DNA of 64,000 bases, from contig NC_064534.1 in assembly GCF_023856365.1 (NCBI RefSeq), forward strand, positions 11,056,536 through 11,120,535, written 5' to 3'. The first letter of the stretch is position 1; every line of letters starts with the position of its first letter. Below the pieces are notes generated by a model. The model was given only the letters and a program-made list of their open reading frames with translations. It was not told the origin of the DNA and did not search any database. Made by a program: the position numbers and the translations under genes. The DNA comes from Brienomyrus brachyistius. Its lineage: Eukaryota; Chordata; Actinopteri; Osteoglossiformes; Mormyridae. This document shows positions 26,246 to 47,720 of this stretch, in pieces.

Positions 26246-28230
26246 TTTTTTTTTTAAAAAAAAGCTTATATCTCAAACCGTTAATTATTTTCATTCAGGT
26301 GGACAAACTCTGCTGTTGTACCTTTGAATGTCATGACATCAGGCTTTATGGAGAGGGCTCAAAAGCCCTTTCAGGCTTGACTGATTTACAATGATTTGGC
26401 TCTCAGCTGCAGTGTACGGAGAGCTCCTACAGTGTGTATAAGTCGACATGCCCATTTGCATTTACTTACAAAAGTATGTCCCATCAAATGACATCTCACA
26501 CAATACTGCCATCCTGTGGTGAATCAGCATACATCCCGTGCACTTTTTCTTTGTACTGTAAATCTAACCAAACAAATGCTTTGCATGTGATAAACTAGTC
26601 CGCTTTAGCATGATCGTGCAGACTGACAGCAGTGTTATGGAATAAAATGATGTTATTTATGTGTAGTATAGGGTAACCCTGAACGTGGAGTCTTATCTGA
26701 GGAAGCACGGAACATTAGGCAGGGACCCCCCCGACAGGATGGAGCACTGATCCACAATTTGGGTGATTTTAGATGATAGAAGCCCCCCGACTCATGTTTT
26801 TGGGCTACAGGTGGAAATTCACACAGCACAGAGATAACATGTAAAACTCACATATGGATGAGATCAAACCACCATCCCTGGAAGTGTGGAGTGATACTGC
26901 TAGATTAGAAGTACTTTAGCTTCATTTTTTTCCTGTTATTTGACAGCGTGTTCTGTCTCGCTGCCTCTTGGTCTTTGGCCTTCGGTATCATAACGAGAGG
27001 ATCTGTCAGCCATGCAAGACCATCTGTGTGCTTCAGCGTAGCAAACTGAGAATAGTCACATGGCCATGTAGCATCATCATCGTCATTATCTTCATCTTAT
27101 ACATTGGGCTAAAGGTGGGGATAAATCTGCAACTTTGACTGAAAGTCTGTGGAATTGGTGTTGTATTTAACTTATGCATGCTTTATGTAGCTGAATCCAG
27201 GTCAGCCCATAGTGTATACAATATCTCAGTATATATTAAAATCAGGCATTTAATATCTGTTGCATTTTAGCTCAAACCTTAACTTCCCACAAAAGTAATA
27301 TATAATCTCTGTGAATTTCATCTCATTTCCCATTGGATCTTAATTCTGCACTACTCAGAAAAGTAAACACCTAAATTAATAAGTACATGAAATGCACAGT
27401 AATTTGCTTTACAGGCAAATATCAGTGTAGCTCCTTTAATACAGGAACAATCAGAAGACATTTAAAGGTGGTTACAATGCATGAGTGGAGTGAAAGAAAC
27501 ACTGCTCACACATCTAATGTCCATATACCCATGGAGCAGAACAAACACTGCATATAGTTTTCTTTGGCAAATGAAATTGGCTTATATATATAAAGAAATA
27601 GCATTTCTGCTTTGCAGTCATTAATCAGTAGTGCATGTCGGACTTAATGCTGTTTATAACATCATTTAATAATTTAATTAGTCCTCTACAGAATTCTAAA
27701 ATAAGAAGTTAATGCTATATGAAATACAAATGTAATACTTGGTAAAAAGAGTAATATGCAGAATATCGGGCAGTTGATTGTTCTAAGTCATTAATTTAAA
27801 TTTTCACATTTAAAATTGTGCTGCTTTGTCACCAATCTCAGCAGCAAGTGGGGGGCTTTTAAACTGCTAAAGTTTTCTAATGTATTTCCACCTTTTGTCC
27901 ATCCCTCTCTTCCCTGCCCTCCATACCCGGTTGTCGCTACAAGCATGCAAGCGCAAAGAGCAGGACCCAAACAAAGACAGAGGCAACACACCAAAGAAAT
28001 CCCGCCTGGTTTTCACAGACCTCCAGCGACGCACCCTAGTGGCCATCTTCAGGGAGAACAAGCGGCCGTCCAAGGAAATGCAGCTCACCATCTCGCAGCA
28101 GCTGGGGTTGGAGATCAGCACTGTCAGCAATTTTTTTATGAATGCCAGAAGGCGGAGCCTGGACAAGTGGGTGGATGAGGGTAGCCCTGGGGCAGCTTCC
28201 TCCACCTCCAGCACCTGCACCAAAGCGTGA
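18511..28230 (+). CDS. onecut2: ONECUT2 transcription factor (CUT + homeodomain, 2 exons)
   Basis: Nuclear transcription factor of the HNF6 family that binds ATCGAT/ATTGAT-type sites. In other vertebrates it acts in liver, pancreas, retina and neurons. The coding exons are 18511-19630 and 27944-28230, 468 residues. The N terminus MKTAYNAYRCLAKDL and the block ISTVSEKFHHP... QRLSGNVSG identify ONECUT2 rather than ONECUT1 or ONECUT3. A His-rich tract lies at about residues 133-147. The single CUT domain spans about 294-374 (LEEINTKEVAQRI... RMSALRLA). The divergent homeodomain is at about 390-449, with Phe and Met at positions 48 and 50 (NFFMNARRRS), as is typical of ONECUT proteins. The C terminus is STSSTCTKA. 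The human protein is about 504 aa; the fish protein lacks its long poly-Gly and poly-Ala tracts. The intron splits CUT from homeodomain, as in the family. Confidence 0.97.
22775..22790. promoter_or_regulatory. paired ATCGAT sites
   Basis: Two perfect ATCGAT palindromes at 22775-22780 and 22785-22790, spaced 10 bases start to start, which is about one helical turn. ATCGAT is the core recognised by ONECUT factors. The pair sits in a non-repetitive block of the ONECUT2 intron, so an autoregulatory element is possible; function is inferred. Confidence 0.4.
24306..24350. repeat. (TTA)n microsatellite
   Basis: About 14 uninterrupted TTA units in the ONECUT2 intron. It explains the poly-Ile open frame on the minus strand. 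Confidence 0.9.
25634..25696. repeat. 17-bp tandem repeat, 3.7 copies
   Basis: The unit CATTGTCACCTGCACTG is repeated three times perfectly, followed by a 12-base partial copy. It lies in the ONECUT2 intron. Confidence 0.9.
26190..26242. repeat. (GT)n(AT)n microsatellite
   Basis: A short GT run passes into about 20 AT units and then a T run. Confidence 0.9.
26730..26910 (-). mobile_element. decayed SINE in minus orientation
   Basis: Short blocks correspond in order to the reverse complement of the SINE at 54757-55101: AATTCACACAGCACAG, then AGATAACATGTAAAACTCAC, then a CAAACCACCATCCCTGGAAG-like piece and AGTGATACTGCTA. The copy is heavily mutated. Confidence 0.5.
27944..28230 (+). CDS. onecut2: ONECUT2 exon 2: homeodomain and C terminus
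   Basis: Encodes residues 374-468 and the TGA stop. The acceptor is CGCTACAAG, preceded by a pyrimidine tract (TCCCTCTCTTCCCTGCCC). It begins ACKRKEQDPNKD, which directly continues SALRLA of exon 1. The last codons Thr-Lys-Ala contain the 7-mer ACCAAAG, a miR-9 seed match inside the coding sequence. Confidence 0.97.
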
Positions 28231-29542
28231 CTGGGGGACTAGGGTGATGAGGGTTGGCTGGGATAGGAGTACCAAAGAGTGATTGGCAGATCGGGCCAGT
28301 GGGGCCGGCCCTGGAAGTGGAGTTCCGAATTGTGATTGGGGGATGGAGGTTTGTGGGCGGGGTCTGTCCTCCAGGAAAGGGCGCTTCCTTGAGATCTTTA
28401 ATTTTGCTTTTTTTCTAAGTATGAGAAAGGAAAAAAGGGCTGTTTACTGGCAAGAGGAACGAATTGCTACAAAGTTCTTGAATCCATTCATCCAGAGTCA
28501 GGATGTACCAAAGCGATATACATTCACTATAACCCGTGAGGGACTGTGATCCAGTGATGCCGTCAGATCTGTTTGTTATGTTTTCTTTCTGTCGATTATT
28601 GAGTGATTATTATCTTTATTTGAAAAAAAAAAAAAATGTTACACAAATTTGGAAGAAATCGGGTAAGGACCACTACACTCAAAGGCTATAGTAAGGATGC
28701 AGTGATGTCAAAGTCACGATGCAGCAACATCTGGAGAACATGGTAGAGGATAGGACCAGACCTCAGGTCAGTGCTGTTTCATCCTCTGAATGCTTTCAGA
28801 TTGGATATTTAAGGAAGAGGCCTACTTGTGTTGCTTTTTGCACACATCGCTTGATTCAGTGTTGTTGGTGACACTTTGACCTTTATGCGCCCTGATCTAA
28901 CATTCTGGAGCGTTGTCTGCCAGCAGCAATTTCAATTTTTTTCTCCATTCTCTAGGCCTGAATAACAAATTTAAATATCTAGTAAATCAATGCAATTTAT
29001 GACGATAGTTGGTTTTTATATGCCCCCATAGTTCAATTGTTAACTCACAACTTCTCACAATCGAAACGAACAAACCAAAAACTTCGTCAGTGTTAATAGA
29101 AGAGATATGTCATAATGACTCGAATATACAACAGTTCGTCATAGCAAACCTTGACCTGTGGTCTTAGCTTAGGTCTTACTTTGAAAGGACGCTGTGGTGA
29201 TAGAGACCTGAGCAGGTGGCTTTGTGGGGGGGTAGGGTGGCAAGGTCCTGGCTGGGCGAGCTTCACAGATAATAACGAGGACTTGGCAACTAACAGCCCC
29301 CTACAGTGAGCACAAGTAAGAAGCACATTTCCTCCACAGCAGAACACTGCTCTCCGTATGTTACCCAACTCAGGATGTCACTTTTGTAGAGTAGATGAAC
29401 AATCTAATACCCGCCTCCTCCAATAAGCTGGGGTTCTCCTGTTCGGGATTTCATTTAATCACAATATTCCAGTTTAGGCGTGTATAGCTTCCTGAAACTA
29501 TTACGCTTTCTTTCAGTCCAGCACAAGCCGTAGACTGACCTA

Positions 29543-29562
29543 CCCCCCCCCCCCCCCCCCCC
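29543..29562. repeat. poly(C) run
   Basis: An uninterrupted run of about 20 C within the presumed ONECUT2 3' UTR. Confidence 0.85.
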
Positions 29563-29908
29563 AACTGTGTCAACAAAGCCTCATGCTGGAGTCTTTTGAT
29601 CACAAGTACAGCGTCTTTCATGAATTTAGTTAGATGTGCTGCCGTACCACAGAGTTGAGGTTCGAGCCAATAAGCAGCCCTTTTCGGTGACGTGGAAGGA
29701 AGCCGAAGGCTCAGGAGGTTCTTTATGGGCCGCTAGACTTTACTATTTATTGACCATTTGAAACCAAAGAGACTTTCTTTTTTTGTTTTTTGTTTTTTTG
29801 TTGTTCGGCACCTAAATCCTCTGCAGCTTTTCCAAAGAACAAAAGTAGTAACCGTAACGACCATGATGAAGTTGATAAGTGCAAGAACGGGTTATTGGCG
29901 AAGGATGT

Positions 29909-29910
<2 letters not shown>

Positions 29911-29943
<33 letters not shown>

Positions 29944-29972
29944 TGTGTATGTGTGTGTGTGTGTGTGTGTGT
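29911..29972. repeat. (GT)n microsatellite
   Basis: GT units with a central interruption (ACGTGTAT). It gives spurious Cys-Val open frames. Confidence 0.9.
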
Positions 29973-32900
29973 CTGGGTGTTGGTGATCTTGGTGGGGGTG
30001 GGGGGAGGGGGGGGGTTATTTTCTAAGGCGCAGACAGGGACCAAAATGGGTACCACACGTAGGGGAGGGTCGCCATAACGACACCTGCTTCCCAAGACAG
30101 AGAATGAAGTCTCTCAAAGTGGGAGATTGTCCTATACGTGTGCCTATGCAGAAACACACAACAAGAACCTCATCAGCTACAGCACCAAAGACTCATGCAT
30201 ATTCCTGCAGAAGCCCCATTCCCCACTTAATGGTTACCCTTTTTTATATAGTTTAGTCCCGTTTGCTATTATTTCAAAATAGTTCTTTTCAGAAGCTAAA
30301 CCAAAAAAAAAAAAAAAGCATCAAAACCAAAGAATGTCTGCATATATGTGAATATTTGATTCTCCATTTTATCTCGAATTACATGTACACTGTATATTTT
30401 TATTTAACCTGTGTTTGGAAGCATATTGAACGAGGTTTCTTTCAAACATGGGGGCCACTCAGATTCAGTGAGACGAAGTGTCGAAGACACCGTGAACAAT
30501 GTGTGTTGTTTAGTGTAACCACAGGAACAAACTCTAGACCAAAGATTCTTGTCTGGGATGAGCCCTTTTAAAATGTCACGGGCTTACTGTCATTCTGTTA
30601 TACTGCCCGGAGACATGGCTTTAAAGCAAAACGAAGCAGTGTTGCAATGTTGATGTAAAATGCTGCATGACACCAAAGACAAAGGCCATCTCTTTCATCA
30701 GGCTCGTACGTTTTAGCCTCTACGGTATTAGGACTGTATCAGGGTCACAAACTCTGCACCATCTCACCCGCTTCTGCTCTGCTTTTGGTATCCATGGCTG
30801 CTCAGAGCACCACACTGGGACTAGAGTAACACTGCGACCTTCCGCTGAATCCCTGTTCTCATGCTTGTAAAGCAGAACAAAAATTTTGATGGCAGGTAGT
30901 CACTATAAGAACAATTCAAAGCCACTGAACAGCATACTGTTTCACTCACTAAAGCCAAATGGCCTGGATGATGTGTGAGATGTGCCTGCCCAAGGGTGGT
31001 TCATATCTAGGTTAAGGGTGTGCGAGTAGGGCTGCAGTCTGAGTTATTTTAAAAATGTGTCTACAGAGAGTGGTCTATGTATGGGTGATATTACGAACAT
31101 GTTTGGAAATCTGTGGGTGATACAAAGAATGGGTCTGCAGAGGGTGGTCTATGTGGATGATGTCTACGTGGTCTTAAAGAAGTGTGGTCTACGTCTGAAT
31201 GATGCTGAGAAGACCTTGGTAATAACCGCACCCACAGATGGAATTTAAAGGATGCACATTAGACCCTGTGTGGGAGACACATGACATGCCCAGGTAGCAT
31301 GTGATAGGTCCGGATTATGTGTCATACCTGGGTCACATGACACCCAGAGCTATGGAAAGAAAGATGGCTCTCATACGCTTGCTTCACTGTATGCAAAGGT
31401 AAAATCAGTCAACTTCAGTGCAAAAATCATAGAAATTTTATAATGTGCGTTTGTTTGACTTTCAACAATGTATGATGAAATTTACATTTTAATTTTAATG
31501 TAACCTTAATTTAAGATGCCAAATGTTGTTGAGTTTACATGGTTTGTTTTCTTTGTTTTAATTGTACTTATTTATTTATGACCAAGCTGTGTTCTATTTA
31601 ATTTTATTTAATTAGTTGTAATTTGGGTAAATATTTATGGGTATTTATTATTGCACATTAAAGATATAGTGCTTCTGTCCCTCTTAATTTATGAACATTT
31701 TGGTTTGCTTTAAAAAGCTTAAAAACGTGTACTTTTTTGAAGAATGACTTCAAAACCAAAGCATAAATATGATCAATGTATAAATGACGCATAGAAAAAG
31801 CTTAGATCATTGATTTCTACTGTGATTTTAAAAATATAATTTAAATAATGTAGGTTGTTTAAACATTTCTTTGCCTTTGATGTGGGGAATGGAGACTTAC
31901 CTTCGATTTCTCGGGCTGATAAAAAAAAAAAAAACAATTTGTTGTTGAATGTTGATGAAGAACTTCGCTGTGGAACGTCTCCTGTCAGAGATGAGGAGTT
32001 AACGTCACTGTTAGGTCTGTGCCCTGTTTCAGACCAAATTGTTGCGATTCACCAAAGAAAAACCCGAACCAATAAGTAGCTACCTGAGGTTGTACGTTAA
32101 GATGGAAAGAGGATTCCTGTAAATTTGCTACTTCCGTGACGGGCTCTGTATGTACGGAAAGAAGTCTTTCTGCTTTCAGTGAGAACCACGGAGCCTACCT
32201 CACTGACTCTTCATGTTAATCATGGTGATGAAACCAAAGATACCAAAGATATTGTTTTCCATGAATGGTCTGCACTTGGCTCTTGATTTATTTCCTGTTT
32301 CTTTCTTTCCAGCTTCCTAAGCACAAGTATTCCCTTCTCCTGAGCGTATGTGTGTAAAGGAAAAGGGTATCAGCTTGTGTATTTTATACTAAGATTTTGT
32401 AATATATTTTATAGCTCTGTGTGTTCCTACTTCCAATTTGACAGTCGATAATACAGAAGACCCCCCTCCCTTCCAAACTCGAACTAAAGACGGCCGGTGC
32501 ATTGATGAGGGTGTGTGTTGGAGTGTTTTCACCGATGATAATACCTGTAGGGTAAGCGTCCCGTACACTGCAGTCATCTCGATGCAGTTACGCAAAGAAT
32601 GTATATTTCCTGGATTTGCCTGATTATCTTTGACCGTATATGTTACCGTGTTGGAGTGCCCGTGGGGCTGGCCAGGAATGAGAAATTCTTCCCTTTCAGC
32701 GCACAGTCGCTAAAATGAACCAAAGAACACCCCCCCTCCCCCCATCTACAAAAACAGCTGATATTGGTGAGGCAGAGAGTCGGGGTCACAGGGGGAAGAG
32801 TAACGGCAGCATGACATGTGGGAACCAAACCACCACAGTGATAAAGGTGGAGGCATTAATATGGCCCAGACCCTAGTAGGAACACTCAGAACTTTGACTC

Positions 32901-34619
32901 CACGTTGATACGAGATGGTGTAGTGGTGAAGTGTGAGATACCCATGGGGTGAGTGCCTTGCTTGACCAAAGCGATGTTTTTTTTTTTTTTTTTAATCTTT
33001 TAAATTTTTTTTTCCAGTTCCCTTTGGGTTTTCATTTAATTATTATTATTTTTTTTACTTCTCTGAATACCTCAGTTTCTGGCCGGTGGGGGTGTGGGCT
33101 GGGCCGTGGTGCTTCTGCAACGCACCTGCAGAAAAGGGCAAACAGACACGGATCAAAAATGCTAGCTTCCCTCCGAGTGGTCGCAGAGCTTTCATTCAAA
33201 AACTATTCGCGCAGACCATGGTGTTAGTGCAGGCCGTGCATTTCTTACTGGAGTCTCTCAGATATACCTCATAGGTCATAGAGTTTAGGTAATGTTATCA
33301 TAGGATTACTCACTTTTTTTGGTAACTGTGACTTTATGAAACAAACTAAAAAGAAGCTTTATACATTCTGAGTTGTGCTTTTTGTAATAGTTGACAAGGT
33401 TTTTCATGGTTTTTTGACCGTTTTCTGTGTTCTGTCCCTTCTGTGTGTGTCTATGGCGGGATGTTTTATTTTAGTTATTTATTGTTTATTTTCTTTGGAC
33501 TGGGAGAAATCAGAGAACAAGCCTTCCCTCCCAAGATTCATTTCCATGTGTCTATCTTGTTCTTCCCTGTTATGTGTTAAAATGAAGTATTCCAAGTAGC
33601 AAATGCCAAACAGTGCTATAGGCCGAATGTTGTGCATGACTATATTTAGCAATGTAATGCATTGTGATTATTAAGACTTTTTGTTTCCAAATACCTTGTT
33701 CCATTTCTTTATTGATGTCATTTAGGCATGTTAGCCTGGTAAAGGATGTGTCTGTGCTATGTGTACACGATCTAACACAGTTAAATTAGATTAAACAAAA
33801 CAATTAAAGCTTCCCAAGAAACCTTCCGTAGAGAAGGGGAAAAAGAGAATTAGGAACCTAAAATGCACGACAACAGCACTTGAAATGAAAATTAGTTAAA
33901 CCATCGAAAGATGGTTTTCAAGTTGGGAATGTTATGCAGGGAGGCCGTGTCCAGCAATTCAGAAAAATTATTAACATTAATATAATGTGTGTCCCCATAG
34001 ATGGTGCATTTAAATGTGACTGAAAATCAACACAATTTATGACTAAATACTAAATTAACATAAGCAGCCTTTAGCTAGTTAACATGACTAACGTTCATTT
34101 TCCCTCCCATCTACTGAACGGTACGGAAGAAAACCGCTGTTCCATAGACTATTAAAGGCAGTATTTTGGCAATAGTGTTTTCATATTTGCCTACTGACAT
34201 ATTTTGATTTAAAAACTGTAAGATAATAAATAGACACCGCAGACTGACTGATCATCATCAAACGTCACCATACGCTTCAGTAACAATCGCTATACTAATG
34301 TTTTCTCAACTATGCTGCCAGTGCTGTAATGTACAGGAACCTTCACCCCACTTACCCGACACTCTCATGTCGCTCCCCTGCCCCTGGCGACCCACTCACC
34401 TGACACACTCATCTGTCTTACGCCTCACATACATTCACACATCTCTCCCGCCTGACAGGACTGCGGTATGACATTCTCTCACTGTTTATAAGCACCATTT
34501 ACACTGAACACTCTCCTCTGCATAGACGTTAGAATTATGAGTTTGTCCCCTCTGTTATTCGGTTGTGTTTCATTTCCCATTATAATCAAACGATAGTGTA
34601 TATTCTGAAATTCAATACA

Positions 34620-34625
34620 AATAAA
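34620..34625 (+). terminator. candidate poly(A) signal of ONECUT2
   Basis: AATAAA followed by a T-rich stretch within 30 bases. It is the best candidate downstream of the microRNA-site array, but others such as the AATAAA near 36594 cannot be excluded. Confidence 0.35.
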
Positions 34626-34640
34626 CAGCTTTAAACAATT

Positions 34641-36959
34641 TACATTTTGATTTTGCTGGATTTCTTTTCTCTTCCAGGGATTTAAAACTTCAACACGGAC
34701 AGTTCTGGGGAGAATTATGCATCTCTTAGCAAAAAAAATGATAAAAACTTTCTGAAGGGTGTTGTTAAGGGTGAGTTTAGAGTCTAATTGATCCGGTTAA
34801 TAAGAACTGAACACCAAGAACTGCCAGAACACAAAACATTCTACATTTTTTTCTTTTTATTGTTATTAAATATGTTTTTAGGTTTATCAGAATGCTAGGG
34901 TCCATTACTGTTTAGCTTCAGGTAAAATTTCACATGCCCTTATCTTCATTGTCCAGTTGAGACATACACTATGTCGTCTTTAAATGGCTTTCCATCACCC
35001 GAATCAGACCTGTTCTAATTCTTTTGTTCCCAGTTGCTAAGACAACAACTGCCTTCCAGTGTCAGGTTGTGACATTTGGCTTTTGGTCTCCTAGGCAGGT
35101 CAGGGAGGCGTCAGACATTACACAGTATTGTGAATCATCTCCCTGGCTACCTTTTCATACGTCAACCACAAATAAGGTTGCAAAAATGCTGCTTTGGTTT
35201 ATTTTGTTGTTGCAAAAGGAAAAATCTAGTGTTGATACTATAAGTAACTATGACATAGAATATTACCTTCTATAGAAACTTCTGGATATCTAGGTACATC
35301 TTTCCAACGATCACATTTTGAAAAATGTTGTATAATGCAAATACAGATAAGTAGGAATTATGGGAAATATATATATTTTTTTAATCCAAGCATAGACCTG
35401 GGACATTGGACCTGGAGTGATCACTGCAAAAAGTTCAACAGAATGCAAGGCGGGAACCATTCACGAAGATCAAAAGCTCCAAGTACATCCTTGCATATGC
35501 AATAAAAGGCAAGAACCACCCCAAAGATTCTCATTTCAAAAACCTGTGTTTTGAGCCATGACACAAAGCTCGACCTTCAGCAGGCCGGAGGAGACACACA
35601 AGGACAGTGCGTACAACCAGGGGAAAACGGGCGTAGAGCTACGTGCTTTTCAGATCTTCTGGACATCCATTTTGTGTTTGTGTGAGGGACCGGGAACCAG
35701 TGATGCCCACACAGTTCCACTATCATGTTCATAACACTTTGTTAGCCCCATTACAAAGAGTCTATGGGAAGCGTACGAGACAGGAAAAGGTGAAATCGGA
35801 ATCCCGACACTGGTTCATGGGGATCAGAGACTCTCCACACGCCGCTCAGTGCGGTCATGCAAGGAGCTGCCATGTCCCATAGTCCACGTGACAACTTTGA
35901 CACGTTGGATAAAACGGGAAAAATTGTAAAAAGTCGGGCGGAAAAACGCACAAACACGGACTGATCATGATTTATTGGTATGGCAGCAGTGTTAACAGAT
36001 GGCGACCGGATTCAAAGGCATTTTTCATAGAAATTGAACAGCAGTGTTTTGGAAGAGTTGGAGTCAGAGTGCAACCAAGATCAAACATCCAGTGTAAGGG
36101 GTGGCAACCTCCCGATTCATATTGTGTATAATTATCATCACCCCCCCCATCCCCCCAACAAAACCCTAGTATCCCATAACATTGAATCCCATAATTTAAC
36201 ATTCACTTGAATAAATGACTTTACAGTGCAGAGACAATTTTAGAGAATTATGCAGCTCAAAAGTCTTTAAGGTCTGAGAAGGCATTTTCATGCATAGTCG
36301 CGGAGGTACTGCTTAATGACGCGGACTTCTTTCGGTAGATTGTTCAAGGTGTCTGAGGGGACGTGCTGCAGCACTCAGAATGAAAGTGAAAGTGAATGCA
36401 TATTTAGATTAACAAGCCTCACGAAGTACATTCCCACCACCAGCAGCCCACGCAGAAAAATGTCTTACAGAATGCAAATGACCTTGAATTTTAGCCAAAG
36501 TGTCTATTAGAGATGGAAAAAAAGCCACAACAGAGATTCATTAAACATAATGTAACAGCAAGTAAATGTTATAAGCCACCAACATGGCTAAACATCATGG
36601 TTATGGTAAAGATGGTAATAAAACGTTGGTAACAGCCAAGAACACACACAACTATGCAGTGATACATACACTTCCGGTATAGTATAAGTCTACTCCACAA
36701 CCTAAAACCAATTTCCCCTCATACTCTGAAATCTAAGAGTGTTGGGGGTCTTTTTTGGTCATGCCAAATCATCTACCAAGAGCTGGCCACTGACCCTGAG
36801 GTTTGATCCCTTAGTTTCAGAGTGTGTGAGAGAGATGGGGAGAGCTTCTTCAGATCTTTGCAAAGCTAGAACACAGAGGCATCACCCTCGATGCAAGACA
36901 AAACTAAACGATTTTAACATAAATGTATACAGGAAACAGCTTTCACAACAAAAATCACA
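34641..36959. other. region between convergent ONECUT2 and NARS1
   Basis: No gene is recognised. In human this interval holds FECH; I find no ferrochelatase-like peptide on either strand. Some of it may belong to a longer ONECUT2 3' UTR (a CCAAAGA 7-mer is at 35521). Confidence 0.55.
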
Positions 36960-36980
36960 GCATTCCTTAAACCTTACTCA

Positions 36981-36986
36981 TTTATT
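36981..36986 (-). terminator. candidate poly(A) signal of NARS1
   Basis: TTTATT on the plus strand is AATAAA on the minus strand, about 365 bases past the NARS1 stop codon. This gives a short 3' UTR of about 390 bases, plausible for a housekeeping gene. Confidence 0.5.
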
Positions 36987-37349
36987 GTAAGCAAGAAATT
37001 TAAGATCAACACCAAACTGAGGAGAAACATTTTCGGGCATGGATGCATGGCAGCTGGTATTAGAGAAATCCTCTAAGTGCAATTATGCAAGACACGGCGA
37101 GATGGAAAACAAGATTCCTTCATTCTTCTTCACAATTCTCAGACGTAGCCGATTATGCACCATATGCAACCCAGCAGACACACCAGCAGTTACCAAGCAC
37201 TGATTAACCATGATTTTAAAAGCATTTTTAGTCAAATCAAGGTACAAAAGGAACAACGGTTATCTGTGCTGTGAGATTAACTGGGGCATTCAGATCTGAA
37301 ATGGGACAAGTGGGTGAGGCTCGGGGGGGGGGGTGGGACCCTTGCATGC

Positions 37350-47498
<10,149 letters not shown>

Positions 47499-47589
47499 AT
47501 TCTGTACTTTACCGCCTTTAGAAGTAGCTTCACGAAATTAAATTAATCGGTAATATTTTCCCAAAGTACTGTACAAATTCGTTCAAAAG

Positions 47590-47720
47590 CCTACAGCCAC
47601 CTCACTGTACAGTCGACGGACAATGATGAAATCGGATGAAATCAGAAGCACTTCCGCCATGTGCCGCCCCGTCCACGGATTTCATTGGTTGGCATGTACA
47701 TCCTGCGCGTACGATACGTA
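47590..47720 (-). promoter_or_regulatory. putative NARS1 promoter
   Basis: About 100-220 bases upstream of the start codon. CACTTCCGCCATGTGCCGCC (47649-47668), read on the minus strand, has an ETS motif CGGAAGTG overlapping a YY1-like ATGGCGG. ATTGG at about 47684 is an inverted CCAAT box. Such sites are common in TATA-less housekeeping promoters. Confidence 0.5.

Larger units (their letters stand above)
19631..27943 (+). other. ONECUT2 intron 1
   Basis: Phase 1 intron of 8.3 kb. It contains several ATCGAT palindromes (19765, 20870, 21068, 22775, 22785), two fairly GC-rich unique blocks (about 21220-21500 and 22640-23100) that look like regulatory DNA, a TTA microsatellite (24306-24350), a 17-bp tandem repeat (25634-25696), a GT/AT microsatellite (26190-26242) and a decayed SINE (about 26730-26910). 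No alternative exon was recognised. Confidence 0.7.
28271..32726 (+). promoter_or_regulatory. array of miR-9 target sites
   Basis: Exact ACCAAAGA 8-mers, complementary to the miR-9-5p seed with A opposite position 1, occur at 28271, 29763, 30184, 30325, 30538, 30672, 32051, 32233, 32242 and 32719. 7-mers ACCAAAG occur at 28507, 31755 and 32965, and one in the last codons at 28219. CCAAAGA occurs at 29832 and 35521. ONECUT2 is an established miR-9 target in mammals. Ten 8-mers in 4.5 kb is far above the one per 65 kb expected by chance. Confidence 0.85.
28231..34640 (+). other. probable ONECUT2 3' UTR
   Basis: No coding sequence is seen. ONECUT2 mRNAs of mammals carry a very long 3' UTR, and the dense microRNA sites here argue that this DNA is transcribed with the gene. 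A candidate poly(A) signal, AATAAA, lies at 34620-34625, followed by TTTACATTTTGATTTTGC. A GT microsatellite (29911-29972), a C run (29543-29562) and A/T homopolymers interrupt it. Confidence 0.6.

Noticed and set aside
28231..37349. Search for FECH exons on either strand
   Set aside because: No ferrochelatase block such as HSLP or a catalytic His context was seen in any frame; reported as an absence instead.
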